64,000 bases of DNA. It comes from Candidatus Nanopelagicales bacterium. GTDB lineage: Bacteria > Actinomycetota > Actinomycetes > S36-B12 > GCA-2699445. This document shows positions 1 through 7,263 of this stretch, one piece after another; positions within the stretch are counted from its first letter, which is position 1; the number at the start of each line of letters is the position of its first letter. The notes beneath the pieces are model-generated. The model did no database searches. It was not told the origin of the DNA and saw only the letters and a list, made by a program, of their open reading frames with translations. The stretch covers positions 124,001-188,000 of the forward strand of contig JBAOHO010000029.1 of NCBI GenBank assembly GCA_037045355.1, written 5' to 3'. Position numbers and translations under genes: made by a program.

Positions 1-406
1 CTCCTGAGCCCACGTACGGCAGGCTTGCCACGTCGAAGAGTCCCTGCACGGTTCCGTCCTCACCGTGAGGACCGTGTAGTACCGGGAATACGACGTCGAT
101 CGGGAACCAAGGTCGGGCTCCGGTTTGTCGCTCGACCCAGAGTCCGTGTCGGTCAGGATCCAAGCTCAACGTGACCGGGTCGCCCGTCGGGTCGACCGTG
201 GGCAGAATGCCATTGCGGATGACGAGTTCCCCTGGATCAGGATCTTGGAGGAGCCAGGACCCCGATGGGGTGATCCCGACACAGATCGGGTCGAACCTTG
301 CGCGGTCCATCGCCGCCAGAACGCTGCCGGCGCTGACGCAGGATATGGAGTGTTCGCTGCTGCGCCCGCCGTACAGGACTAAGACCCGGGTGCGTGCGTC
401 GCTCAC
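1..406 (-). CDS. ddl: D-alanine--D-alanine ligase, N-terminal part (cut by window edge)
   Basis: ATP-dependent ligase that joins two D-alanines for peptidoglycan precursors in the cytoplasm. Reading the minus strand from a GTG at 406 gives about 135 residues beginning VSDARTRVLVLYGGRSSEHS and later VFPVLHGPHGEDGTVQGLF. These are the hallmark N-terminal Ddl motifs: the glycine-rich GGRSSEHS and the HGPHGEDGT segment. The ATP-grasp part lies beyond base 1. gpsA lies upstream on the same strand with a small phosphatase gene between them, as expected for the actinobacterial gpsA-ddl block. The GTG start is my choice; it directly precedes the conserved beta strand. Confidence 0.93.
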   Translation of the reverse strand, partial: MSDARTRVLVLYGGRSSEHSISCVSAGSVLAAMDRARFDPICVGITPSGSWLLQDPDPGELVIRNGILPTVDPTGDPVTLSLDPDRHGLWVERQTGARPWFPIDVVFPVLHGPHGEDGTVQGLFDVASLPYVGSG

Positions 407-453
407 GTTGGCAGGCTATCGGCCGCGGTGGCCATTGCCGGTTAAGTGTCCCC

Positions 454-517
454 GCGCGTCAGGGGTCCCCTCGTCAGGGGTCCCCTCGCGTCAGGGCTCC
501 GCGCGTCAGAGGCTCCG
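454..517. repeat. Four imperfect direct repeats of the phosphatase gene end
   Basis: On the minus strand the end of the neighbouring phosphatase gene, GGAGCCTCTGACGCGC with its TGA stop, is followed by three near copies (GGAGCCCTGACGCGA, GGGGACCCCTGACGA, GGGGACCCCTGACGCGC). Each copy keeps a TGA. The array fills much of the gap before ddl. Confidence 0.75.
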
Positions 518-1099
518 AGCGTTCCAGTGACTGATCACATGCTGTTCGTGTTCGAAGCCCAGAGCGCTGAGTCCACCAGCGTCCAGCGCGAACAGCCGAC
601 CGTCCACGGCGGGCAGGTCCAGCCAGGTGGCAGTCAGAATTCGCAGCAGATGCCCATGCGCCACGAGCGCCACGTCCTGATCGCTCGCAATGACGGTCAG
701 GGCTCGGTCCAAGACCCTGCGCGCCCGCTGTGCCACCTGTTCAGGTTGTTCACCGGGGGTATCCCCGGGAGGTATTGGGTCGCGCCAGATCGTCCACTGG
801 GGGTCACCCAACTCAGCACGAATGTCGGCGGTGCGCCGACCTTCGTATGCGCCGTAGTCCCACTCCAGAAGGTCGGGATCAGTCTCACCGGTCAATCCCG
901 CCAATCGAGCGGTCTCCTGCGCTCGCCCCAATGGGCTGATCAGCACCAGTCCGAACGATCGGCCCGCCAGGTGAGGAGACAGTCTGGCGGCATCGGAGCG
1001 GCCCTTCTCAGTGAGCGGTAGGTCGGTCCTCCCAGTGTGCTGCCCGCTACGACTCCACTCTGTCTCGCCGTGACGGACCAGTACGATCAGGCCGGGCAT
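506..1099 (-). CDS. Histidine phosphatase family protein (phosphoglycerate mutase-like)
   Basis: A 197-residue cytoplasmic phosphatase of the two-histidine superfamily. The N-terminal LIVLVRHGETEWSRSGQHTG holds the RHG catalytic histidine. The second histidine is in ALVAHGHLLRIL, and the acid residue is in LLEWDYGAYEGR. Many relatives dephosphorylate sugar phosphates or act in cobalamin salvage, and the sequence does not settle the substrate. Its ATG overlaps the gpsA stop by one base (TGATG), so translation is probably coupled. The stop is repeated in the array just downstream. Confidence 0.88.
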   Translation of the reverse strand: MPGLIVLVRHGETEWSRSGQHTGRTDLPLTEKGRSDAARLSPHLAGRSFGLVLISPLGRAQETARLAGLTGETDPDLLEWDYGAYEGRRTADIRAELGDPQWTIWRDPIPPGDTPGEQPEQVAQRARRVLDRALTVIASDQDVALVAHGHLLRILTATWLDLPAVDGRLFALDAGGLSALGFEHEQHVISHWNARSL

Positions 1100-2109
1100 C
1101 AGGCGCCTTGCCCCTGCTCCTCCCGCACCGGGCGGGACATCAACGCGGCCAGCATCTCTTTCGGAGCCATCCCGTCGCGGACGACACTCACGACCTGCTC
1201 GGTGATCGGCATCTCAACGTCGGCGTCTTGACCCATCTCCAGGATGGGCACGGCGCTCTTGACGCCCTCGCAGGTCTGTTTGGTGACTTCGATCGTCTCG
1301 GCCACGGAAAGACCTTTGCCGAGGTTCTCTCCGAACGTGCGGTTGCGTGACAGCGACGAACTACAGGTGGCGATCAGGTCGCCGATGCCCGCCAGTCCCA
1401 GGAATGTCATCGGGTTGGCGCTCAAGGCAACCCCTAGTCGCGACATTTCGGCGAGCCCGCGTGTGATGAGAGCAGCCTGGCTGTTCTCTCCGAAGCCCTG
1501 GCCGACCGCCATGCCGTTGGCGAGGGCGATGACGTTCTTGACAGCGCCACCAATCTCGACCCCGACGACATCGGTCGTGAAATAGGGGCGGAAGTAGTCG
1601 GTGCTCGACGCCAGCTGCAACTGCTGTGCGCGCCGTTCGTCGACACATGCGACCGTGGTCGCGGCAGGTTGCCGCTGCACGATCTCACGCGCCAGGTTCG
1701 GCCCGGACACGACAGCCACGCGATCGAGGGGCGCATCCGCGACTTCCGCCAACAGCTGCGACATCCGCAACTTCGTGCCCTGCTCGATTCCCTTCATCAA
1801 TGTGACGAGCAGAGCATCGGCCGGAACGTATGGCTTCCATGCGGTCAGGTTCTCCCGGACTGTCTGGGAGGGGATGGCGAGCACGACGATGTCGACACCG
1901 TCGAGTACCTCCTGCGGATCGAGCGAGCACCAGATCGTCGGCGGCAAATCGAGGCCTGGGTGATACACCTCATTGCGATGGTTGTCGTTGATGTCTGCGA
2001 CGACTTCAGCCTCGCGGGCCCACATGCCCACTTCGCCTCCGGCGTCGGCCATGATCATCCCGTAGGCCGTCCCCATGGATCCGCTGCCCATGACCGCGAT
2101 GCGCGCCAT
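1099..2109 (-). CDS. gpsA: NAD(P)H-dependent glycerol-3-phosphate dehydrogenase
   Basis: Reduces dihydroxyacetone phosphate to sn-glycerol 3-phosphate, the backbone for phospholipids. The 336-residue length is normal for the family. The nucleotide-binding GSGSMGTAYG lies at residues 8-17, and the catalytic lysine is in EIGGAVKNVIALANG. LMKGIEQGT and SGPNLAREI are further GpsA signatures. The neighbouring plsC supplies the acylation step that uses this product, so the pair forms a phospholipid unit. Confidence 0.97.
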   Translation of the reverse strand: MARIAVMGSGSMGTAYGMIMADAGGEVGMWAREAEVVADINDNHRNEVYHPGLDLPPTIWCSLDPQEVLDGVDIVVLAIPSQTVRENLTAWKPYVPADALLVTLMKGIEQGTKLRMSQLLAEVADAPLDRVAVVSGPNLAREIVQRQPAATTVACVDERRAQQLQLASSTDYFRPYFTTDVVGVEIGGAVKNVIALANGMAVGQGFGENSQAALITRGLAEMSRLGVALSANPMTFLGLAGIGDLIATCSSSLSRNRTFGENLGKGLSVAETIEVTKQTCEGVKSAVPILEMGQDADVEMPITEQVVSVVRDGMAPKEMLAALMSRPVREEQGQGA

Positions 2110-2135
2110 CGATCCTCCTCGTCTCGTCGTGTCAG

Positions 2136-2771
2136 TCAGCGGGCTGTCCGCTTGGCAGTGCGCTTCGCCACGCTCCTTGTGGCGGTCCTCTTCTTCGCGG
2201 GCGCCTTCTTCGCGGCTGTCTTCTTCGCGGCTGTCTTCTTAGCGGGCGTCTTCTTGACGGCTGTGCGCTTGGCAGCGGTCCTCTTGGCGCCAGCCTTCTT
2301 GGCAGGTGCCGTCTTCTTCACGGTCGCCCTCTGGGCCGGCGTCTTCTGGGCGGTCGTCTTCTTGGCTGCCGGAGCCTTCTTGGCCGGAGCCTTCCGAACA
2401 GAGGCCTTCTTCACTGGGGCCCGCTTCACGGCTGCCTTCTTCGCAGTCGTCTTCTTGGCAGTCGACTTCTTGGCAGTCGACTTCTTGGCAGTCGTCTTCT
2501 TGGCGGTCGTCTTCTTGGCGGTCGTCTTCTTGGCGGTCGTCTTCTTGGCGGTCGTCTTCTTGGCGGTCGGAGCCTTCTTGGCCGGAGCCTTCCGAACAGA
2601 GGCCTTCTTCGCGGGGGCCTTCTTCACGGGAGCCTTCTTCACGGGGGCCTTCTTGGCAGCGGGCTTCGGCGTAGACGCCCGCTTCGCCGCGGCCTTCTTC
2701 GCAGGCGCCTTCTTTGCGGGCGCCTTCTTGGCCGCGGTCTTGCGGGCCGGGGACTTACGCGCTGCTGCCAT
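2136..2771 (-). other. Lysine/alanine repeat tail, possible separate H1-like reading unit
   Basis: About 211 residues made almost wholly of K, A, T and P in PAKK, TAKK and VKKA units, with a run of near-identical TTAKK pentapeptides (15-base repeats) around 2440-2570. The composition is that of bacterial histone H1-like/HupB tails, which bind DNA without sequence preference. It is in frame with plsC. The ATG at 2771 with upstream AAAGAGG could start it independently. Confidence 0.6.
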
Positions 2772-3578
2772 GAGGTCTGCCTCTTTCCGTGTCAGCGGCA
2801 AAGGATGCCGCACTGGTTCCCGCCGTCCCGACCTGGCATTCCACCGATCATCGGGGGGCGACTCATTGCGTAGTGTTGCAAGAAGTTCGGTGATTGCGTC
2901 GACTATTCGACTGGTCGCCTCAGTGAGCACTTCGGCGGTGATCTCCCGATGCATGAGATCGGACAAGTCCACTGGCGGTCCGGCCGCCACCTTGATGAGC
3001 TTGGGCGGAAAGAGATTCAGTTCCTTGGTGTAAGGGCGCATCACGTGCTGAACCCCCCAATGAGCCAAGGGGATGACCGGCTTGTCGCTGAGCAAGGCGA
3101 TGCGCGCCGCCCCGGTCTTCCCAGTCATCGGCCACAAGTCCGGATCACGGGTCAGCGTTCCTTCGGGATAGACCACCACGGCCTCACCCGCGTTGACAGC
3201 AGCCACCGCCGCCCGCACGGCCTCGCCCGCATTGTCCGTCTCGCGATAGACCGGAATCTGCCCGGCGCCGCTGATGATGCGACCAGCCACCGGCAACTCG
3301 AACACTGAGTCTTTGCTCAGGAAACGAGGCGCTCGATCGTTGTCGTTCATGAAGTGGGCGATGACCAGGGGATCGATCCAGGACATGTGGTTGGCGGCAA
3401 TCACGACACCTTGGCCCGGCCTACCCAGATTGTGTTCGCCGCTCCAATTCCGGCGAGTGGCGGACATCATCGTCGGCCACAACAGCACCGCGGCAAGGCG
3501 ATACCACGGACCCAGTGACTGGTCGGCCGGGAACGGACGCACGTCGAACCTCCGGCACACATCCTTGCCGCGTAGCAT
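2136..3578 (-). CDS. plsC: 1-acyl-glycerol-3-phosphate acyltransferase with histone H1-like lysine-rich tail
   Basis: Transfers an acyl chain to lysophosphatidic acid at the membrane. Starting at the ATG at 3578, residues 1-240 form a PlsC domain with the acyltransferase motif NHMSWID (63-69) and YPEGTLTR (137-144). The frame then continues without a stop into about 210 residues of AAKK/PAKK/TTAKK repeats ending at 2136. A normal PlsC would end near residue 240-260. An internal ATG at 2771 (residue 270) has a purine-rich AAAGAGG upstream, so the tail could also be made as a separate basic protein. The frame is open further 5', but that part overlaps fbiD in antisense and looks spurious. Confidence 0.85.
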   Translation of the reverse strand: MLRGKDVCRRFDVRPFPADQSLGPWYRLAAVLLWPTMMSATRRNWSGEHNLGRPGQGVVIAANHMSWIDPLVIAHFMNDNDRAPRFLSKDSVFELPVAGRIISGAGQIPVYRETDNAGEAVRAAVAAVNAGEAVVVYPEGTLTRDPDLWPMTGKTGAARIALLSDKPVIPLAHWGVQHVMRPYTKELNLFPPKLIKVAAGPPVDLSDLMHREITAEVLTEATSRIVDAITELLATLRNESPPDDRWNARSGRREPVRHPLPLTRKEADLMAAARKSPARKTAAKKAPAKKAPAKKAAAKRASTPKPAAKKAPVKKAPVKKAPAKKASVRKAPAKKAPTAKKTTAKKTTAKKTTAKKTTAKKTTAKKSTAKKSTAKKTTAKKAAVKRAPVKKASVRKAPAKKAPAAKKTTAQKTPAQRATVKKTAPAKKAGAKRTAAKRTAVKKTPAKKTAAKKTAAKKAPAKKRTATRSVAKRTAKRTAR

Positions 3579-3617
3579 GCCGGTGTCGCGGCGACGCGGC
3601 ACCGACGAGGGATCCTC

Positions 3618-4292
3618 ATGACGGACACATCCTGGCGCTGGCATCTGGTGGTTCCCCTGAAACCACTGACGGAGGCCAAGACGCGGCTCACGGCCCAGCC
3701 GAGCATCCGCCGGAATCTGGTGCGGGCTTTCGCCCGAGACGTCGTCGCAGCTTGCGTTGCCGGTGCGCCCAATCACGACATCGCCGTGGTGGGTGACGCA
3801 TCCTGGGCGGAGGAAGTCCCGCCTTCTGTGCGCCTTTGTCCGGATGAAGGTCCCGATTTGAACGGCGCATTGCGCAAGGTGGTCGCCGCACTTCCCAGCA
3901 CTGACCCGGTGGCGATCATCCTGGGTGACTTGCCGTGCGTCACAGCTGATGACATCCGCCGGTTGCTCCGCGTCGCCGGTGAGCTGCTCGCAACCCACTC
4001 GTCGGTTGTTGTCCCCGACGCCGCAGGGACAGGGACCGCCGTACTCGTCTCGCGAGCCGGTGAGATGTCACCGTCGTTTGGGCCGCATTCCCGTAGATCC
4101 CACCGAACCGCGGGGAGCGTGGAACTCGATTCAGTTGCATGGAGTCGGGTCCGTTGCGACGTCGATGACGTGGCGGACCTCAGCCGAGCCCGCAGCCTGG
4201 GTCTTGGCCCGAACACCTCCAGGGCGCTCGAAGACTCCGGGCTACTGACACGCGAAGAGGGACCCATCGTCATGATGGATCCCTCTTCTTGA
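3618..4292 (+). CDS. fbiD: Phosphoenolpyruvate (2-phospholactate) guanylyltransferase of F420 synthesis
   Basis: CofC/FbiD-type nucleotidyltransferase that activates phosphoenolpyruvate or 2-phospholactate with GTP to build coenzyme F420. The 224 residues show the family motifs VVPLKPLTEAKTRL near the N-terminus, ILGDLPCVTADDI (metal and nucleotide binding), and VVPDAAGTGTAVL followed by SPSFGPHSRRSH. In M. tuberculosis the fbiD gene occupies the same place between gpsA and hupB. It is transcribed opposite to all its neighbours, with 39 bases to the plsC start. The last codons overlap a terminator-like hairpin. F420 use is supported by the npdG gene near 49 kb. Confidence 0.88.
   Translation: MTDTSWRWHLVVPLKPLTEAKTRLTAQPSIRRNLVRAFARDVVAACVAGAPNHDIAVVGDASWAEEVPPSVRLCPDEGPDLNGALRKVVAALPSTDPVAIILGDLPCVTADDIRRLLRVAGELLATHSSVVVPDAAGTGTAVLVSRAGEMSPSFGPHSRRSHRTAGSVELDSVAWSRVRCDVDDVADLSRARSLGLGPNTSRALEDSGLLTREEGPIVMMDPSS
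4255..4287. terminator. Terminator-like hairpin between convergent fbiD and hupB
   Basis: AAGAGGGACCCATC (4255-4268) pairs with GATGGATCCCTCTT (4274-4287), 13 of 14 positions, across a 5-base loop and followed by a short T-rich end. It lies within the final fbiD codons, and hupB ends at 4301 on the other strand, so it could serve both. Confidence 0.6.
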
Positions 4293-4300
4293 GCCAGGAA

Positions 4301-4834
4301 CTACCGCTTGGCGGTTGTCTTCTTGGCGGTCGTCTTCTTCGCGGTCGTCTTCTTGGCGGTCGTCTTCTTCGCGGTCGTCTTCTTGGCTGCCGGGGCCTTC
4401 TTCGCGGTCGTCTTCTTGGCCGCCGGAGCCTTCTTCGCTGCCGGAGCCTTCTTGGCCGGCGCCTTCTTGGCCGCCGGAGCCTTCTTCGCTGCCGGAGCCT
4501 TCTTGGCCGGAGCCTTCTTCGCGGTGGCCTTCTTCGCGGTTGTCTTGGTTGCCTTGCGCGCGCCGGCCACCATCGCCTTGAAGTCGGAGGCAGGCGTGAA
4601 CTTGACGATCTTGGTGGCCTTCAGCTTGATCGCCTCACCGGTACGCGGATTGCGTGCGGTCCGGGCACCACGATCGGACACCTTCCAGATCCCAAGTCCG
4701 GAGATGTTCAGCCGGTGATCGTCCAGCACGGCCTTCTTGATCTCATCGACCACGGCATCCAGAGTCTCGGCGGCCTCCTTGCGGCTTTGTTCAAGCCGCT
4801 CGGCAATGTTGTCAATCAACTCAGCCCTGTTCAC
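4301..4834 (-). CDS. hupB: HU-family nucleoid protein with lysine-rich C-terminal tail
   Basis: DNA-bending nucleoid protein. Residues 1-90 are a standard HU fold (MNRAELIDNIAERL, GLGIWKV, RNPRTGEAIKLKATKI on the DNA-binding arm). Residues 91-177 are KKAPAKK/KKAPAAKK/KKTTAKK repeats as in mycobacterial HupB and streptomycete HupS. The start is a GTG at 4834 preceded by AAAGGGAT. It lies between fbiD and leuD as in Mycobacterium. The DNA repeats of the tail resemble those of the nearby plsC tail. Confidence 0.95.
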   Translation of the reverse strand: MNRAELIDNIAERLEQSRKEAAETLDAVVDEIKKAVLDDHRLNISGLGIWKVSDRGARTARNPRTGEAIKLKATKIVKFTPASDFKAMVAGARKATKTTAKKATAKKAPAKKAPAAKKAPAAKKAPAKKAPAAKKAPAAKKTTAKKAPAAKKTTAKKTTAKKTTAKKTTAKKTTAKR

Positions 4835-5080
4835 TGGGAATCCCTTTCGTTGTGGGCATGTCGAGCGGTTCGCGGTAACACGATCCGTTCGTGGGACACG
4901 TTAGCCCCATGAGGGCGCCGGAACCGGGAACGCCCCGCCGCACTTGTCCGCGGGGGTACCCCGGCCTCGATGAAACCAAACCCTCGTCAGTTCGCCATTT
5001 CCTGAGGCCACCTATCCGACGCACACACCAACAACCGATGCCGGGCGCGTAACGGTCCCCGGTCAGGCGAAGAGTCCGGG

Positions 5081-5677
5081 TCAACTCCGGGTGCGGGTCG
5101 TGGGGAGGAAGCCCGGTCGCCTCTCCTCGAAGACGTCGATATCCGCCTCGTGCTCCAACGTGATCGCAATGTCGTCCAGTCCGTTGAGCAAGCGCCACTT
5201 CACGGCAGGGTCGACATCGAACCGTGCTTCGAGGTCTCCGACACGGAGCAGTTGATTCTCCAGATCGACCGTGATCGGTGTCTCAGGGCGCGCTTCGACC
5301 AATTCCCACAACCGCTCCACCGTGGACTGATCGACCAGGGCCGGCAGCAAGCCATTCTTGCCCGCGTTGCTGCGGAAGATGTCAGCGAAACGTGACGAGA
5401 TCACCACCTTGAAGCCGTAGTCCTGCAAGGCCCACACCGCGTGTTCCCGCGACGAACCGGTGCCGAAATCCGGTCCCGCGATGAGCACCGAAACGTCCGC
5501 ATGATGTGGCTGGTTCAGCACGAAATCGTCATCCCGGCGCCACGCGGCGAACAATCCGTCTTCGAACCCGGTCCGCGTGATGCGCTTCAGGTACTCGGCC
5601 GGAATTATCTGATCGGTGTCGACGTTGCTGCGACGAAGTGGAGCGGCTGTGCCCTCGTGCACTGTGAACTGTTCCAT
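5081..5677 (-). CDS. leuD: 3-isopropylmalate dehydratase small subunit
   Basis: Small subunit that partners LeuC in the isomerisation of 2- to 3-isopropylmalate in leucine synthesis. The 198 residues start MEQFTVHEGTAAPLRRSNVD and contain DQIIPAEYLKR and GPDFGTGSSREHAVWAL, the substrate-facing swivel-domain motif. The ATG at 5677 has GAGAGGAAAG upstream. The frame is open further 5', but that part lies over leuC. leuC is 47 bases upstream on the same strand, so the two form an operon. Confidence 0.97.
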   Translation of the reverse strand: MEQFTVHEGTAAPLRRSNVDTDQIIPAEYLKRITRTGFEDGLFAAWRRDDDFVLNQPHHADVSVLIAGPDFGTGSSREHAVWALQDYGFKVVISSRFADIFRSNAGKNGLLPALVDQSTVERLWELVEARPETPITVDLENQLLRVGDLEARFDVDPAVKWRLLNGLDDIAITLEHEADIDVFEERRPGFLPTTRTRS

Positions 5678-5686
5678 GTCTTTCCT

Positions 5687-5741
5687 CTCAGTGGGTGGGA
5701 GCCTCTCAGCGGGTGGGACGCCGCTCAGCGGGTGGGAGCCA
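5687..5741. repeat. Three direct repeats of the leuC gene end
   Basis: On the minus strand, CTCCCACCCGCTGAGCGG, which contains the leuC stop TGA, is followed by CGTCCCACCCGCTGAGAGG and CTCCCACCCACTGAGAGG. The units are 18-19 bases long and the last copy abuts the leuD ribosome binding site. Confidence 0.8.
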
Positions 5742-7134
5742 GGTCGGATGGCGCTGCGAGTGTCCCCACCACTGCAGTGGCGGCGGCCACCTGCGGCGAC
5801 ACCAGGTGGGTTCGACCCCCGGGACCCTGGCGACCCTCGAAGTTGCGGTTCGACGTCGATGCCGCGCGTTCCCCGGGGGTCAACTTGTCGGGATTCATCG
5901 CCAGACACATCGAGCAGCCGGCTTCTCGCCACTCAGCCCCAGCGGCAGTGAAGACCTCTCCCAAACCCTCGGCCTCGGCCTGCAACCGCACCCTTACTGA
6001 GCCGGGGACGACGAGCATACGAACTCCATCGGCCACGGTTCGGCCGCGCAGAATTTCCGCTGCAGCCCGAAGGTCCTCGATGCGGCCGTTGGTGCACGAC
6101 CCCACGAAGACGGTGTCGACGGCGACCTCCCGCAGCGGAGTTCCTGGCGTCAGCGCCATGTAGTCCAGCGCCCGCTGGGCTGCAGCTCGCGCCACTGGGT
6201 CGGCGAAGTCCTGCGGATCGGGGACGGACGCGGACAGGGGCAATCCTTGCCCTGGATTGGTCCCCCAGGTCACGAAGGGGCTCAGCGTCGCAGCATCCAG
6301 GACGACCTCCTTGTCGAAGACCGCATCTGGCTCACTGCGCAGGCTGCGCCAGTACGCCACCGCTTCGTCCCACTGCGACCCGTGGGGGGCACGTTCTCGA
6401 CCTTCGAGGTAGTCGAACGTGACCGAATCAGGGGCGATCATCCCCGCCCGCGCACCGGCCTCGATCGACATGTTGCAGATGGTCATGCGGGCCTCCATCG
6501 ACAAGGACTCGATGGTGGAGCCGCGGTATTCGATCACATGGCCCTGTCCGCCACCGGTACCGATCTCGGCGATCACCGCCAAGATGATGTCCTTCGCCGT
6601 GACCCCGGACGGGAGTTCTCCGTCAACGGTCACCGCCATGGTGCGGAACGGCTTCAGCGGCAGCGTCTGCGTGGCCAGGACGTGCTCCACCTCGCTCGTT
6701 CCGATCCCGAAAGCCAGGGCTCCGAAGGCACCGTGAGTCGACGTATGCGAATCACCGCAGACCACGGTCATTCCGGGCTGAGTCAAGCCCAACTGGGGGC
6801 CGACGACATGGACGATGCCCTGTTCCACGTCGCCCAGCGGGTACAACGGCACATCGAACTCCGCGCAGTTCGTTCGCAGAGCCTCGACTTGCGCTCGACT
6901 CACCGGATCGGCGATCGGCTTGTCGATGTCAGTAGTGGGGACGTTGTGATCCTCTGTCGCCAGAGTCAGGTCGGGGCGCCGCACGGAGCGGCCCGACTGC
7001 CGCAGTCCATCGAAGGCCTGCGGACTGGTTACTTCGTGAATCAGATGCAGGTCGATATACAGCAGGTCCGGCTCCCCCTCGGATCGGCGCACCACATGCG
7101 CATCCCAGACCTTCTCGGCCATGGTTCCAGCCAT
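5725..7134 (-). CDS. leuC: 3-isopropylmalate dehydratase large subunit
   Basis: Aconitase-family large subunit of isopropylmalate isomerase. The 469 residues are typical in length. Motifs include EDHNVPTTD, VCGDSHTSTHGAFG, the [4Fe-4S] cysteine in VFVGSCTNGRIEDL and the CSMCLAMNPD pair, plus STSNRNFEGRQG near the C-terminus. The ATG at 7134 has GAGGAGAG upstream. The divergent iclR-type regulator begins 129 bases away and probably controls it. Confidence 0.97.
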   Translation of the reverse strand: MAGTMAEKVWDAHVVRRSEGEPDLLYIDLHLIHEVTSPQAFDGLRQSGRSVRRPDLTLATEDHNVPTTDIDKPIADPVSRAQVEALRTNCAEFDVPLYPLGDVEQGIVHVVGPQLGLTQPGMTVVCGDSHTSTHGAFGALAFGIGTSEVEHVLATQTLPLKPFRTMAVTVDGELPSGVTAKDIILAVIAEIGTGGGQGHVIEYRGSTIESLSMEARMTICNMSIEAGARAGMIAPDSVTFDYLEGRERAPHGSQWDEAVAYWRSLRSEPDAVFDKEVVLDAATLSPFVTWGTNPGQGLPLSASVPDPQDFADPVARAAAQRALDYMALTPGTPLREVAVDTVFVGSCTNGRIEDLRAAAEILRGRTVADGVRMLVVPGSVRVRLQAEAEGLGEVFTAAGAEWREAGCSMCLAMNPDKLTPGERAASTSNRNFEGRQGPGGRTHLVSPQVAAATAVVGTLAAPSDLAPTR

Positions 7135-7175
7135 CCGACTCTCCTCTGTCGCGCTCTGTGCGTGTCACGGTCTCT

Positions 7176-7192
7176 CAGGTCCTGAGGACCTG
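7176..7192. promoter_or_regulatory. Palindromic hairpin in the leuC leader
   Basis: CAGGTCC and GGACCTG form a perfect 7-base inverted repeat around a 3-base loop, 42-58 bases upstream of the leuC ATG. I saw no leucine-rich leader peptide, so it could be an operator or an RNA structure. Confidence 0.45.
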
Positions 7193-7242
7193 ACGACCTT
7201 CCGGGTGTCGATGCAATGAGACACGCTGATCTGTCTTACATG

Positions 7243-7260
7243 GTGAGATGATAGTCTCAC
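7243..7260. promoter_or_regulatory. Likely operator for the IclR/NdgR-type regulator
   Basis: GTGAGA TGATAG TCTCAC is a perfect 6-6-6 inverted repeat lying directly before the regulator start codon (7264) and between it and leuC. IclR-family NdgR/LtbR regulators control leuCD from such divergent sites in actinobacteria. The position suggests autoregulation together with leuC control. Confidence 0.65.
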
Positions 7261-7263
7261 TGT

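Noticed and set aside
1669..3033. Plus-strand 454-residue frame full of FLAVVF/FFAGAF repeats
   Set aside because: It is the antisense image of the lysine-rich tail; hydrophobic repeats arise from reverse-complemented AAG/GCC codons, and the minus frame has the real domains.
3579..3998. Longer plsC start at 3998
   Set aside because: That part is antisense to the well-supported fbiD gene and has no acyltransferase character.
4308..4718. Plus-strand hydrophobic repeat frame over hupB
   Set aside because: Antisense shadow of the hupB tail, with no start signal.
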